The translations under genes and the position numbers were made by a program. DNA of 64,000 nucleotides from Rattus norvegicus (taxonomy: Eukaryota > Chordata > Mammalia > Rodentia > Muridae): positions 56,363,039-56,427,038 of the forward strand of contig NC_086026.1 of NCBI RefSeq assembly GCF_036323735.1, written 5' to 3'. The notes beneath the pieces were generated by a model, which worked only from the letters and a program-made list of their open reading frames with translations, made no database searches and was not told where the DNA came from. Positions 48,036 through 57,156 of this stretch are shown here, piece by piece. Numbering within the stretch: the first letter of the stretch is position 1; each line of letters starts with the position of its first letter.

Positions 48036-48228
48036 GACTGGGGATGTGGCTCCATTAGGAAAGTGCCTGACCAGCGTACAGGAAACCCTGGGCTCAATTC
48101 CTGGTGCATGGCTATAATATCTAAGCAGGAGCTAGAGTCAGAAAGATCAGAAGTTCAAAGTCATCTCAGCTGCATTGTAAGTTGGAGATCAGCCTGGGCT
48201 ATATGAGATCCTATCTGGAAAAAAATGT
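48036..48228 (+). mobile_element. B4 SINE (ID-like head plus B1-like body)
   Basis: GGACTGGGGATGTGGCTCCA and CCTGGGCTCAATTCCTGGTG form the tRNA/ID-like head; GAAGTTCAAAGTCATCTCAG, AGATCAGCCTGGGCTATATG and AGATCCTATCTGGAAAAAAA form the B1-like body. Both parts are in order. Confidence 0.85.
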
Positions 48229-48239
48229 GCAAGGACGTA

Positions 48240-49085
48240 CGCCTATATCCTTTACCCAACCTACCCCACTGATACATTATTATGCTTGGCTCGGTTAGTC
48301 CTGGAGAAGTTGCCGCCACAACAAACCACAGAACAGGGTCAGATCTCACCAGTTACATGTGTTCTCATACACAAGCATTGGCACATATGCAGCTATGCCT
48401 TTAACGAACCTCAATCAATGTGGTCACACATAGAACTTCACGAAGCTACCACTAGCAATCTACCTGTACCATCATCCCAGGCCTCTGTCATGCTACCAAT
48501 TAAAGCTGCCTCCTACTCCAAACCTTTATCCCTAGGCAACTGCTAATTTGTTCTCCGTCTCCATAATTACTATTACTTCATCAAGGCTACATGAATGGAA
48601 GCATATGGCGTGCATTCTTCCAGCCGTGACTTCTAGCTCAGTATAACTTCCTCGTTGCTGCCTTCCTCCTTTGTGTTGCTTGCAAAGCAGTAAACCTCGC
48701 TGTGAATGGACAATCGTTGATTTAATCCTTCAGCCTTTGAGTGGCATTGGGGTAGTTACCGGTTTGAAGCTATTACAAACAAAGCTGCTATGAGTATTCT
48801 CACAAAACTTTAGTATCAAAAATGAGTTCACTTCTTTAAGATGAGTGTGTAAGCACATATGTGTTGATTTGGTTTGATTCAGTTGATTCAGTTTGTACTT
48901 CTTACTAGAAATGCCAAGTTACTTTCCAGAGTGGCTGTTCATCCCACCAGCATTATATAAATTGCCCATTCTTTCCAGCACTAAATCCTTTCCAGCATTT
49001 AGTGTTATCGCTTTTTAAAAACCTTTTTAGCCATTCTGATGACCATAGTGTTGGTTAGGTGGGGGGCTTTTTGTTTTTGTTTTTT
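48240..49085 (-). mobile_element. Ancient L1M LINE-1 (minus), segment 1: 3' end
   Basis: In plus-strand order this is the reverse of an old mammalian L1 3' end: TTTACCCAACCTACCCCACT, CCTAGGCAACTGCTAATTTG, AAGCTATTACAAACAAAGCT, GCTATGAGTATTCTCACAAA, TTACTTTCCAGAGTGGCTGT and CCCACCAGCATTATATAAAT. It continues in the same orientation at 56,438 after the nested insertions, and then through to about 62,800. Too diverged to code. Confidence 0.75.
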
Positions 49086-49150
49086 TCTTTGTTAGTTTTT
49101 TGTCAACTTGACATAAGCCAGGGTCATCTGGAAAGGGAAATTCTTGATTG

Positions 49151-49162
49151 AAAAAAATATGT
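49151..49162 (+). repeat. Target-site duplication, 5' copy (L1 copy 3)
   Basis: AAAAAAATATGT immediately before the L1 5' end, matching 55,976-55,987. The A-run makes the exact left edge ambiguous, because the element also ends in A. Confidence 0.85.
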
Positions 49163-49768
49163 TGAGACACCGCCGGAACCTGAAGGAAACAGACCGGATA
49201 AACAGTTCTCTGCACCCAAATCCCGTGGGAGGGAGAGCTAAACCTTCAGAGAGGCAGACAAGCCTGGGAAACCAGAAAAGACTGCTCTCTGTACATACAT
49301 CTCGGACGCCAGAGGAAAACACCAAAGGCCATCTGGAACCCTGGTGCACTGAAGCTCCCGGAAGGGGCGGCACAGGTCTTCCTGGTTGCTGCCACCGCAG
49401 AGAGCCCGTGGGCAGCACCCCGCGAGCAAACTTGAGCCTTGGGACCACAGGTAAGACCAACTTGTCTGTTGCAAGAAAGCTGCCTGGTGAAATCGGGACA
49501 CACAGAGGCAGAACTCCTCTAGGATCCGGCACGTCCTGTGTTTACCGGAAGTCCCACACCCGCGGATCCCGGCCCGCAGCAGCTCTCTGCTCCCAGACCC
49601 TGTGGGAAAGAGACCTCACCGCCTGGTCAGGTGGGCACTCCTGAGGCTGCAGAGCGGAAGAGACCACCAACACTGCCCACCCCTGCCCACATCCCTGGCC
49701 CAAGAGGAAACTGTATAAGGCCTCTGGGGTCCCGTGGGGGAGGGCCCAGGAGCGGCAGGACTCCTGCC
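49163..49768 (+). promoter_or_regulatory. L1 5' UTR monomer 1 (promoter repeat, 606 bp)
   Basis: The unit starts TGAGACACCGCCGGAACCTG and ends just before TGAGACACCACCGGAACCTG, where the second unit starts. It is GC- and CpG-rich compared with flanking DNA. Rodent L1 promoters are built of tandem monomers, and rat units are about this long. Insertion began at a complete monomer start. Confidence 0.88.
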
Positions 49769-50293
49769 TGAGACACCACCGGAACCTGAAGGAAACAGAC
49801 CGGATAAACAGTTCTCTGCACCCAAATCCCGTGGGAGGGAGAGCTAAACCTTCAGAGAGGCAGACAAGCCTGGGAAAACAGAAGAGACTGCTCTCTGCAC
49901 ACACATCTCGGACGCCAGAGGAAAACACCAAAGGCCATCTGGAACCCTGGTGCACTGAAGCTCCCGGAAGGGGCGGCACAGGTCTTCCTGGTTGCTGCCG
50001 CCGCAGAGAGCCCGTGGGCAGCACCCCGAGAGCAAACTTGAGCCTCAGGACCACAGGTAAGACCAACTTTTCTGCTGTAAGAAAGCTGCCTGGTGAACTC
50101 AAGACACAGGCCCACAGGAACAGCTGAAGACCTGTAGAGAGGAAAAACTACACGCCCGAAAGCAGAACACTCTGTCCCCATAACTGACTGAAAGAGAGGA
50201 AAACAGGTCTACAGCACTCCTGACACACAGGCTTATAGGACAGTCTAGCCACTGTCAGAAATAGCAGAACAAAGTAACACTAGAGATAATCTG
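49769..50293 (+). promoter_or_regulatory. L1 5' UTR partial monomer 2 plus non-repeated leader
   Basis: The first ~330 bases (to about 50,100) repeat the start of monomer 1 with about 95% identity. The rest (to the ORF1 ATG at 50,294) is the non-monomeric leader, with GGCCCACAGGAACAGCTGAA and ACTGACTGAAAGAGAGGAAA. Confidence 0.85.
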
Positions 50294-51369
50294 ATGGCGA
50301 GAGGCAAGTGCAGGAACCCAAGCAACAGAAACCAAGACTACATGGCATCATCGGAGCCCAATTCTCCCACCAAAACAAACATGGAATATCCAAACACACC
50401 AGAAAAGCAAGATCTAGTTTCAAAATCATATTTGATCATGATGCTGGAGGGCTTCAAGAAAGACGTGAAGACTCCCTTAGAGAAACACAGGAAAACATTA
50501 ATGAACAAGTAGAAGCCTACAGAGAGGAAGCACAAAAATCCCTGAAAGAATTCCAGGAAAACACAATCAAACAGTTGAAGGAATTAAAAATGGAAATAGA
50601 AGCAATCAAGAAAGAACACATGGAAACAACCCTGGATATAGAAAACCAAAAGAAGAGACAAGGAGCTTTAGATACAAGCTTCACCAACAGAATACAAGAG
50701 ATGGAAGAGAGAATCTCAGGAGCAGAAGATTCCATAGAAATCATTGACTCAACTGTCAAAGATAATGTAAAGCGGAAAAAGCTACTGGTCCAAAACATAC
50801 AGGAAATCCAGGACTCAATGAGAAGATCAAACCTAAGGATAATAGGTATAGAAGAGAGTGAAGACTCCCAGCTCAAAGGACCAGTAAATATCTTCAACAA
50901 AATCATAGAAGAAAACTTCCCTAATCTAAAAAAAGAGATACCCATAGGCATACAAGAAGCCTACAGAACTCCAAATAGATTGGACCAGAAAAGAAACACC
51001 TCCCGTCACATAATAGTCAAAACACCAAACGCACAAAATAAAGAAAGAATATTAAAAGCAGTAAGGGAAAAAGGTCAAGTAACATATAAAGGCAGACCTA
51101 TCAGAATCACACCAGACTTCTCGCCAGAAACTATGAAGGCCAGAAGATCCTGGACTGATGTCATACAGACCCTAAGAGAACACAAATGCCAGCCCAGGTT
51201 ACTGTATCCTGCAAAACTCTCAATTAACATAGATGGAGAAACCAAGATATTCCATGACAAAACCAAATTTACACAATATCTTTCTACAAATCCAGCACTA
51301 CAAAGGATAATAAATGGTAAAGTCCAACATAAGGAGGCAAGCTATACCCTGGAAGAAGCAAGAAACTAA
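50294..51369 (+). pseudogene. LINE-1 ORF1 (RNA-binding protein), frameshifted
   Basis: ORF1p is the L1 RNA-binding chaperone that coats L1 RNA as a trimer. The ATG at 50,294 opens a frame beginning MARGKCRNPSNRNQDY, the usual N-terminus, but it hits TAG at 50,510. The coiled-coil, RRM (RRSNLRIIGIEE) and C-terminal domain (RRSWTDVIQTLREHKCQ) are in the next frame, open to TAA at 51,367. The junction lies near codon 60 at about 50,470, where GAAGACTCCC replaces an expected GAAGAACTCCC. The span of 1,076 nt is one short of a multiple of three; with that base it would be 359 codons. The body frame is also open upstream from a GTG at 50,308, but those ~55 residues do not look like ORF1p. A sequencing error cannot be excluded. 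Confidence 0.85.
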
Positions 51370-51428
51370 TCGTCTTGGCAACAAAACAAAGAGAATGAAA
51401 GCACACAAACATAACCTCACATCCAAAT

Positions 51429-54400
51429 ATGAATATAACGGGAAGCAATAATCACTATTCCTTAATATCTCTCAACATCAATGGCCTCAACTCCCCAATA
51501 AAAAGACATAGATTAACAAACTGGATACGCAACGAGGACCCTGCATTCTGCTGCCTACAGGAAACACACCTCAGAGACAAAGACAGACATTACCTCAGAG
51601 TGAAAGGCTGGAAAACAATTTTCCAAGCAAATGGTCAGAAGAAGCAAGCTGGAGTAGCCATTCTAATATCAAATAAAATCAATTTTCAATTAAAAGTCAT
51701 CAAAAAAGATAAGGAAGGACACTTCATATTCATCAAAGGAAAAATCCACCAAGATGAAGTCTCAATCCTAAATATCTATGCCCCAAATACAAGGGCACCT
51801 ACATACGTAAAAGAAACCTTACTAAAGCTCAAAACACACATTGCACCTCACACAATAATAGTGGGAGATTTCAACACCCCACTCTCATCAATGGACAGAT
51901 CATGGAAACAGAAATTAAACAGAGATGTCGACAGACTAAGAGAAGTCATGAGCCAAATGGACTTAACGGATATTTATAGAACATTCTATCCTAAAGCAAA
52001 AGGATATACCTTCTTCTCAGCTCCTCATGGTACTTTCTCCAAAACTGACCATATAACTGGTCAAAAAACGGGCCTCAACAGGTACAGAAAGATAGAAATA
52101 ATCCCATGCATGCTATCGGACCACCACGGCCTAAAACTGGTCTTCAATAACAATAAGGGAAGAATGCCCACATATACATGGAAATTGAACAATGCTCTAC
52201 TCAATGATAACCTGGTCAAGGAAGAAATAAAGAAAGAAATTAAAAACTTTTTAGAATTTAATGAAAATGAAGGTACAACATACCCAAACTTATGGGACAC
52301 AATGAAAGCTGTGCTAAGAGGAAAACTCATAGCGCTGAGTGCCTGCAGAAAGAAACAGGAAAGAGCATATGTCAGCAGCTTGACAGCACACCTAAAAGCT
52401 CTAGAACAAAAAGAAGCAAATACACCCAGGAGGAGTAGAAGGCAGGGAATAATCAAACTCAGAGCAGAAATCAACCAAGTAGAAACAAAAAGGACCATAG
52501 AAAGAATCAACAGAACCAAAAGTTGGTTCTTTGAGAAAATCAACAAGATAGATAAACCCTTAGCCAGACTAACGAGAGGACACAGAGAGTGCGTCCAAAT
52601 TAACAAAATCAGAAATGAAAAGGGAGACATAACTACAGATTCAGAGGAAATTCAAAAAATCATCAGATCTTACTATAAAAACCTATATTCAACAAAACTT
52701 GAAAATCTTCAGGAAATGGACAATTTCCTAGACAGATACCAGGTACCGAAGTTAAATCAGGAACAGATAAACCAGTTAAACAACCCCATAACTCCGAAGG
52801 AAATAGAAGCAGTCATTAAAGGTCTCCCAATCAAAAAGAGCCCAGGTCCAGACAGGTTTAGTGCAGAATTCTATCAAACCTTCATAGAAGACCTCATACC
52901 AATATTATCCAAACTATTCCACAAAATTGAAACAGATGGATCACTACCGAATTCCTTCTACGAAGCCACAATTACTCTTATACCTAAACCACACAAAGAC
53001 ACAACAAAGAAAGAGAACTTCAGACCAATTTCCCTTATGAATATCGACGCAAAAATACTCAACAAAATTCTGGCAAACCGAATCCAAGAGCACATCAAAA
53101 CAATCATCCACCATGACAAAGTAGGCTTCATCCCAGGCATGCAGGGATGGTTTAATATACGGAAAACCATCAACGTGATCCATTATATAAACAAACTGAA
53201 AGAACAAAACCACATGATCATTTCATTAGACGCTGAGAAAGCATTTGACAAAATTCAACACCCCTTCATGATAAAAGTCCTGGAAAGAATAGGAATTCAA
53301 GGCCCATACCTGAACATAGTAAAAGCCATATACAGCAAACCAGTTGCTAACATTAAACTAAATGGAGAGAAACTTGAAGCAATCCCACTAAAATCAGGGA
53401 CTAGACAAGGCTGCCCACTCTCTCCCTACTTATTCAATATAGTTCTTGAAGTTCTAGCCAGAGCAATCAGACAACAAAAGGAGGTCAAGGGGATACAGAT
53501 CGGAAAAGAAGAAGTCAAAATATCACTATTTGCAGATGATATGATAGTATATTTAAGTGATCCCAAAAGTTCCACCAGAGAACTACTAAAGCTGATAAAC
53601 AACTTCAGCAAAGTGGCTGGGTATAAAATTAACTCAAATAAATCAGTAGCCTTCCTCTACACAAAAGAGAAACAAGCCGAGAAAGAAATTAGGGAAACGA
53701 CACCCTTCATAATAGACCCAAATAATATAAAGTACCTCGGTGTGACTTTAACCAAGCAAGTAAAAGATCTGTACAATAAGAACTTCAAGACACTGAAGAA
53801 GGAAATTGAAGAAGACCTCAGAAGATGGAAAGATCTCCCATGCTCATGGATTGGCAGGATTAATATAGTAAAAATGGCCATTTTACCAAAAGCAATCTAC
53901 AGATTCAATGCAATCCCCATCAAAATACCAATCCAATTCTTCAAAGAGTTAGACAGAACAATTTGCAAATTCATCTGGAATAACAAAAAACCCAGGATAG
54001 CTAAAGCTATCCTCAACAATAAAAGGACTTCAGGGGGAATCACTATCCCTGAACTCAAGCAGTATTACAGAGCAATAGTGATAAAAACTGCATGGTATTG
54101 GCACAGAGACAGACAGATAGACCAATGGAATAGAATTGAAGACCCAGAAATGAACCCACACACCTATGGTCACTTGATTTTTGACAAAGGAGCCAAAACC
54201 ATCAAATGGAAAAAAGATAGCATTTTCAGCAAATGGTGCTGGTTCAACTGGAGGTCAACATGTAGAAGAATGCAGATCGATCCATGCTTATCACCCTGTA
54301 CAAAGCTTAAGTCCAAGTGGATCAAGGACCTCCACATCAAACCAGACACACTCAAACTAATAGAAGAAAAACTAGGGAAGCATCTGGAACACATGGGCAC

Positions 54401-55256
54401 TGGAAAAAATTTCCTGAACAAAACACCAATGGCTTACGCTCTAAGATCAAGAATCGACAAATGGGATCTCATAAAACTGCAAAGCTTCTGTAAGGCAAAG
54501 GACACTGTGGTTAGGACAAAACGGCAACCAACAGATTGGGAAAAGATCTTTACCAATCCTACAACAGATAGAGGCCTTATATCCAAAATATACAAAGAAC
54601 TCAAGAAGTTAGACCGCAGGGAGACAAAGAACCCTATTAAAAAATGGGGTTCAGAGCTAAACAAAGAATTCACAGCTGAGGAATGCCGAATGGCTGAGAA
54701 ACACCTAAAGAAATGTTCAACATCTTTAGTCATAAGGGAAATGCAAATCAAAACAACCCTGAGATTTCACCTCACACCAGTGAGAATGGCTAAGATCAAA
54801 AACTCAGGGGACAACAGATGCTGGCGAGGATGTGGAGGAAGAGGAACACTCCTCCATTGTTGGTGGGATTGCAAACTGGTACAACCATTCTGGAAATCAG
54901 TCTGGAGGATCCTCAGAAAATTGGACATTGAACTGCCTGAGGATCCAGCTATACCTCTCTTGGGCATATACCCAAAAGATGCCCCAACATATAAAAAAGA
55001 CACGGGCTCCACTATGTTCATTGCAGCCTTATTTATAATAGCCAGAAGCTGGAAAGAACCCAGATGCCCTTCAACAGAGGAATGGATACAGAAAATGTGG
55101 TACATCTACACAATGGAATATTACTCAGCTATCAAAAACAACGAGTTTATGAAATTCGTAGGCAAATGGTTGGAACTGGAAAACATCATCCTGAGTGAGC
55201 TAACCCAATCACAGAAAGACATACATGGTATGCACTCATTGATAAGTGGCTACTAG
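51429..55256 (+). CDS. LINE-1 ORF2 protein (endonuclease-reverse transcriptase), intact
   Basis: A 1,275-residue frame with ATG at 51,429, 59 bases after ORF1, and a TAG stop. The APE-type endonuclease (residues 1-240) has all catalytic residues visible: N16, E45 (QETHL), Y117, D147/N149 (VGDFNT), D207 (SKTDH) and D231/H232 (SDHH). The reverse transcriptase (about 480-770) has NFRPISLMN, LDAEKAFDKIQ, GTRQGCPLSPYLFN and FADD at 701-704. The C-terminal Cys motif starts at C1131 (CX3CX7HX4C). It nicks target DNA and copies L1 RNA there. Odd point: the conserved SPGPDG motif reads SPGPDR at residue 476 (codon AGG at 52,854), where the copy at 1-3,231 keeps G; this could weaken RT. Confidence 0.96.
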   Translation: MNITGSNNHYSLISLNINGLNSPIKRHRLTNWIRNEDPAFCCLQETHLRDKDRHYLRVKGWKTIFQANGQKKQAGVAILISNKINFQLKVIKKDKEGHFIFIKGKIHQDEVSILNIYAPNTRAPTYVKETLLKLKTHIAPHTIIVGDFNTPLSSMDRSWKQKLNRDVDRLREVMSQMDLTDIYRTFYPKAKGYTFFSAPHGTFSKTDHITGQKTGLNRYRKIEIIPCMLSDHHGLKLVFNNNKGRMPTYTWKLNNALLNDNLVKEEIKKEIKNFLEFNENEGTTYPNLWDTMKAVLRGKLIALSACRKKQERAYVSSLTAHLKALEQKEANTPRRSRRQGIIKLRAEINQVETKRTIERINRTKSWFFEKINKIDKPLARLTRGHRECVQINKIRNEKGDITTDSEEIQKIIRSYYKNLYSTKLENLQEMDNFLDRYQVPKLNQEQINQLNNPITPKEIEAVIKGLPIKKSPGPDRFSAEFYQTFIEDLIPILSKLFHKIETDGSLPNSFYEATITLIPKPHKDTTKKENFRPISLMNIDAKILNKILANRIQEHIKTIIHHDKVGFIPGMQGWFNIRKTINVIHYINKLKEQNHMIISLDAEKAFDKIQHPFMIKVLERIGIQGPYLNIVKAIYSKPVANIKLNGEKLEAIPLKSGTRQGCPLSPYLFNIVLEVLARAIRQQKEVKGIQIGKEEVKISLFADDMIVYLSDPKSSTRELLKLINNFSKVAGYKINSNKSVAFLYTKEKQAEKEIRETTPFIIDPNNIKYLGVTLTKQVKDLYNKNFKTLKKEIEEDLRRWKDLPCSWIGRINIVKMAILPKAIYRFNAIPIKIPIQFFKELDRTICKFIWNNKKPRIAKAILNNKRTSGGITIPELKQYYRAIVIKTAWYWHRDRQIDQWNRIEDPEMNPHTYGHLIFDKGAKTIKWKKDSIFSKWCWFNWRSTCRRMQIDPCLSPCTKLKSKWIKDLHIKPDTLKLIEEKLGKHLEHMGTGKNFLNKTPMAYALRSRIDKWDLIKLQSFCKAKDTVVRTKRQPTDWEKIFTNPTTDRGLISKIYKELKKLDRRETKNPIKKWGSELNKEFTAEECRMAEKHLKKCSTSLVIREMQIKTTLRFHLTPVRMAKIKNSGDNRCWRGCGGRGTLLHCWWDCKLVQPFWKSVWRILRKLDIELPEDPAIPLLGIYPKDAPTYKKDTGSTMFIAALFIIARSWKEPRCPSTEEWIQKMWYIYTMEYYSAIKNNEFMKFVGKWLELENIILSELTQSQKDIHGMHSLISGY

Positions 55257-55828
55257 CCCAAATGCTTGAATTACCCTAGATGCCTAGAACAAATGAAACT
55301 CAAGACGGATGATCAAAATGTGAATGCTTCACTCCTTCTTTAAAAGAGGAACAAGAATACCCTTGGCAGGGAAGAGAGAGGCAAAGATTAAAACAGAGAC
55401 TGAAGGAACACCCATTCAGAGTCTGCCCCACATGTGGCCCATACATATACAGCCACCCAATTAGACAAAATGGATGAAGCAAAGAAGTGCAGACCGACAG
55501 GAGCCGGATGTAGATTGCTCCTGAGAGACACAGCCAGAATACAGCAAATACAGAGGCGAATGCTAGCAGCAAACCACTGAACTGAGAATAGGACCCCCGT
55601 TGAAGGAATCAGAGAAAGAACTGGAAGAGCTTGAAGGGGCTCGAGTCCCCATATGTACAACAATGCCAAGCAACCAGAGCTTCCAGGGACTAAGCCACTA
55701 CCCAAAGACTATACATGGACTGACCCTGGACTCTGACCTCATAGGTAGCAATGAATATCCTAGTAAGAGCACCAGTGGAAGGGGAAGCCCTGGGTCCTGC
55801 TAAGACTGAACCCCCAGTGAACTAGACT

Positions 55829-55908
55829 GGTGGGGGGAGGGCGGCAATGGGGGGAGGGTTGGGAGGGGAGCACCCATAAGGAAGGGGAGGGGGGAGGGGG
55901 GAGGGGGA
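55829..55908 (+). repeat. L1 3' UTR G-rich tract (copy 3)
   Basis: G-rich blocks equivalent to those in the other two copies, of intermediate length, between ORF2 and the A-tail. Confidence 0.86.
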
Positions 55909-55975
55909 TGTTTGCCCGGATACCGGGAAAGGGAATAACACTCGAAATGTATATAAGAAATACTCAAGTTAATAA

Positions 55976-55987
55976 AAAAAAATATGT
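55976..55987 (+). repeat. Target-site duplication, 3' copy (L1 copy 3)
   Basis: AAAAAAATATGT, identical to 49,151-49,162. Its A-run merges with the A-tail. Confidence 0.82.
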
Positions 55988-56128
55988 CTCCATCAGATTG
56001 ATTTCTGGCAATTTTATGGGGACAGGGGGTTGTTAGTTAATGTTTGATGTGGAAGGGCAGGTGGTCTGGGATTGTATAAGAATGCAGGCTGAGCAAGCCA
56101 TGGGAAACAAGTCAGTGAGCACTGTTGT

Positions 56129-56140
56129 TCTGTGGTCTCT
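56129..56140 (+). repeat. Target-site duplication, 5' copy (B2)
   Basis: TCTGTGGTCTCT before the B2; recurs exactly after it at 56,269-56,280. The uninterrupted URR1-like element would carry one copy here. Confidence 0.88.
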
Positions 56141-56268
56141 GGGGCTGGAAAGATGACTTAGCAGTTAAGAGCACTGACTGCTCTTCCAGAGGTCCTGAGT
56201 TCAAATCCCAGCAACCACATAGTGGCTCACAACCATCTGTAGTGAGACCTATGCCTTCTTCTGGTATG
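56141..56268 (+). mobile_element. B2 SINE without 3' tail, inside URR1-like element
   Basis: GGGGCTGGAAAGATGACTTA, AGAGCACTGACTGCTCTTCC, GGTCCTGAGTTCAAATCCCA, CACATAGTGGCTCACAACCA and CTTCTTCTGGTATG are B2. The element stops at about position 128 with no ACAGCTACAG... body end and no A-tail, yet is flanked by a perfect 12-bp target-site duplication (56,129 and 56,269). Confidence 0.92.
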
Positions 56269-56437
56269 TCTGTGGTCTCTGCTTCAGTTCCTGACTCTAG
56301 GTTCCTTCTTTGAGTTCTTGCCTTGGCTTCCCCCAGTGGACTGTGGCTTAGGCTATACAAGCTGAAATAAATTCGTTCCTCCTCAAGTTGCTTTTGGAAA
56401 TGGTATTTGCTACAGCAGTAGGAATCTAAGCAAGAGA

Positions 56438-56589
56438 GATGTATAGTGTTACGTCATTGCAGTTCCAATCTGCATCTCTGAGATGGCGAAGAATACTCAG
56501 CAGCAATGCTTTGTAATAATCTGTGACCTACAATGAAGTCTCTATTAATGTCTTCTTTTATCTGCTTTCTAATGGGGAGATTCATTTCC
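56438..56589 (-). mobile_element. Ancient L1M LINE-1 (minus), segment 2
   Basis: ATAGTGTTACGTCATTGCAG, TTCCAATCTGCATCTCTGAG and GGCGAAGAATACTCAGCAGC continue directly from the sequence that stops at 49,085 ('gtggtatctcattgtggttttgatttgcatttccctaatg'). Confidence 0.7.
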
Positions 56590-56815
56590 TCTTTCCCTCC
56601 TTTCTCAACCCTTACTTAAGATCCATGCCCTCTTTCCTACCCACTCAACATTGTTTCCTTTTTGGGTTGATTGTAAACCTATTGATTTGTGCTGCCCACA
56701 TACTCTAAGAAATGTGGTCTTGGACTGGAGCACAGTCTGCCAGCCAGTAGAGTACAATCTTAAATTAGAGAAGACTGAGTTCCCCTCCCAGCAGCTATCA
56801 ACTGCCAACAACTCA
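56590..56815 (-). mobile_element. Lx-type LINE-1 3' UTR fragment (minus)
   Basis: GATTTGTGCTGCCCACATAC, TGGACTGGAGCACAGTCTGC, GAGTTCCCCTCCCAGCAGCT and ATCAACTGCCAACAACTC match the reverse of the Lx 3' UTR, the same region as in the inverted repeat at 36.7/38.5 kb. Confidence 0.6.
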
Positions 56816-56817
56816 AT

Positions 56818-56936
56818 AGTCCCCCTCAACTGGCCTGGAACTCACTATGTAGATTAGGCCAGCCCCAAGCTCACAGAGCTCTAACTTCCTTTATCTCCCA
56901 AATACTAGAATTAAAGGCACTACCATGCCAGCCCTG
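56818..56936 (-). mobile_element. B1 SINE (minus)
   Basis: CAACTGGCCTGGAACTCACT, ATGTAGATTAGGCCAGCCCC, ACAGAGCTCTAACTTCCTTT and CAAATACTAGAATTAAAGGC follow reversed B1 order. Confidence 0.8.
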
Positions 56937-57013
56937 AACTTGTTTCCAGGGTCAAACTTCTCCAGTTCTTCATGAGTTCTAAATGCAAGCCCTTTGTTAA
57001 GCACATGGTTTTC

Positions 57014-57141
57014 CTTTTTCTTTTCTTTTTTTTTCTTTTTTTTTTCTTTTCTTTTTTTTTTTTTTTTTCGGAGCTGGGGACCGAACGCAGGGCCTGGCGG
57101 TTGCTAGGCAAGCGCTCTACCACTGAGCTAAATCCCCAACC
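57014..57141 (-). mobile_element. ID SINE (minus)
   Basis: A long T-rich tail (57,014-57,068), then CGGAGCTGGGGACCGAACGC, AGGGCCTGGCGGTTGCTAGG, CAAGCGCTCTACCACTGAGC and TAAATCCCCAACC: the complete rat ID element reversed. Exact 15-bp target-site duplication AAGCACATGGTTTTC at 56,999-57,013 and 57,142-57,156. ID elements derive from the BC1 RNA gene and are abundant in rat. Confidence 0.96.
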
Positions 57142-57156
57142 AAGCACATGGTTTTC

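Larger units (their letters stand above)
49163..55982 (+). mobile_element. Full-length young rat LINE-1 (copy 3)
   Basis: About 6.8 kb with all L1 parts in order: a 5' UTR with one complete 606-bp monomer and a second partial one, ORF1, a 59-bp spacer, ORF2, a 3' UTR with G-rich tract, and a very short A-tail (no more than nine A, part of which belongs to the target-site duplication). It inserted into a URR1-like element that itself lies inside an ancient L1. ORF2 is intact, but ORF1 appears to lack one base, so autonomous movement is unlikely. ORF2p from it could in principle still act on other RNAs. Confidence 0.97.
49086..56437 (+). mobile_element. URR1-like element split by a full-length L1 and a B2
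   Basis: The left part (49,086-49,162) reads TTGTTAGTTTTTTGTCAACT and GCCAGGGTCATCTGGAAAGG. The right part resumes at 55,988 with CTCCATCAGATTGATTTCTG, TTGTATAAGAATGCAGGCTG and AGCAAGCCATGGGAAACAAG, and after the B2 continues GCTTCAGTTCCTGACTCTAG, GCTGAAATAAATTCGTTCCT and GTTGCTTTTGGAAATGGTAT. Removing the two insertions restores the usual element order. The name is tentative. Confidence 0.75.

Noticed and set aside
50308..51369. A single 353-residue ORF1 starting at the GTG at 50,308
   Set aside because: The first ~55 residues of that frame do not resemble ORF1p, whereas the ATG frame at 50,294 begins with the typical N-terminus. The better reading is a frameshifted ORF1.
52061..52630. Minus-strand 189-codon frame (also at 36-605)
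   Set aside because: It is the antisense shadow of ORF2 in both L1 copies, Leu/Ser-rich from A-rich coding DNA, with no independent signal.
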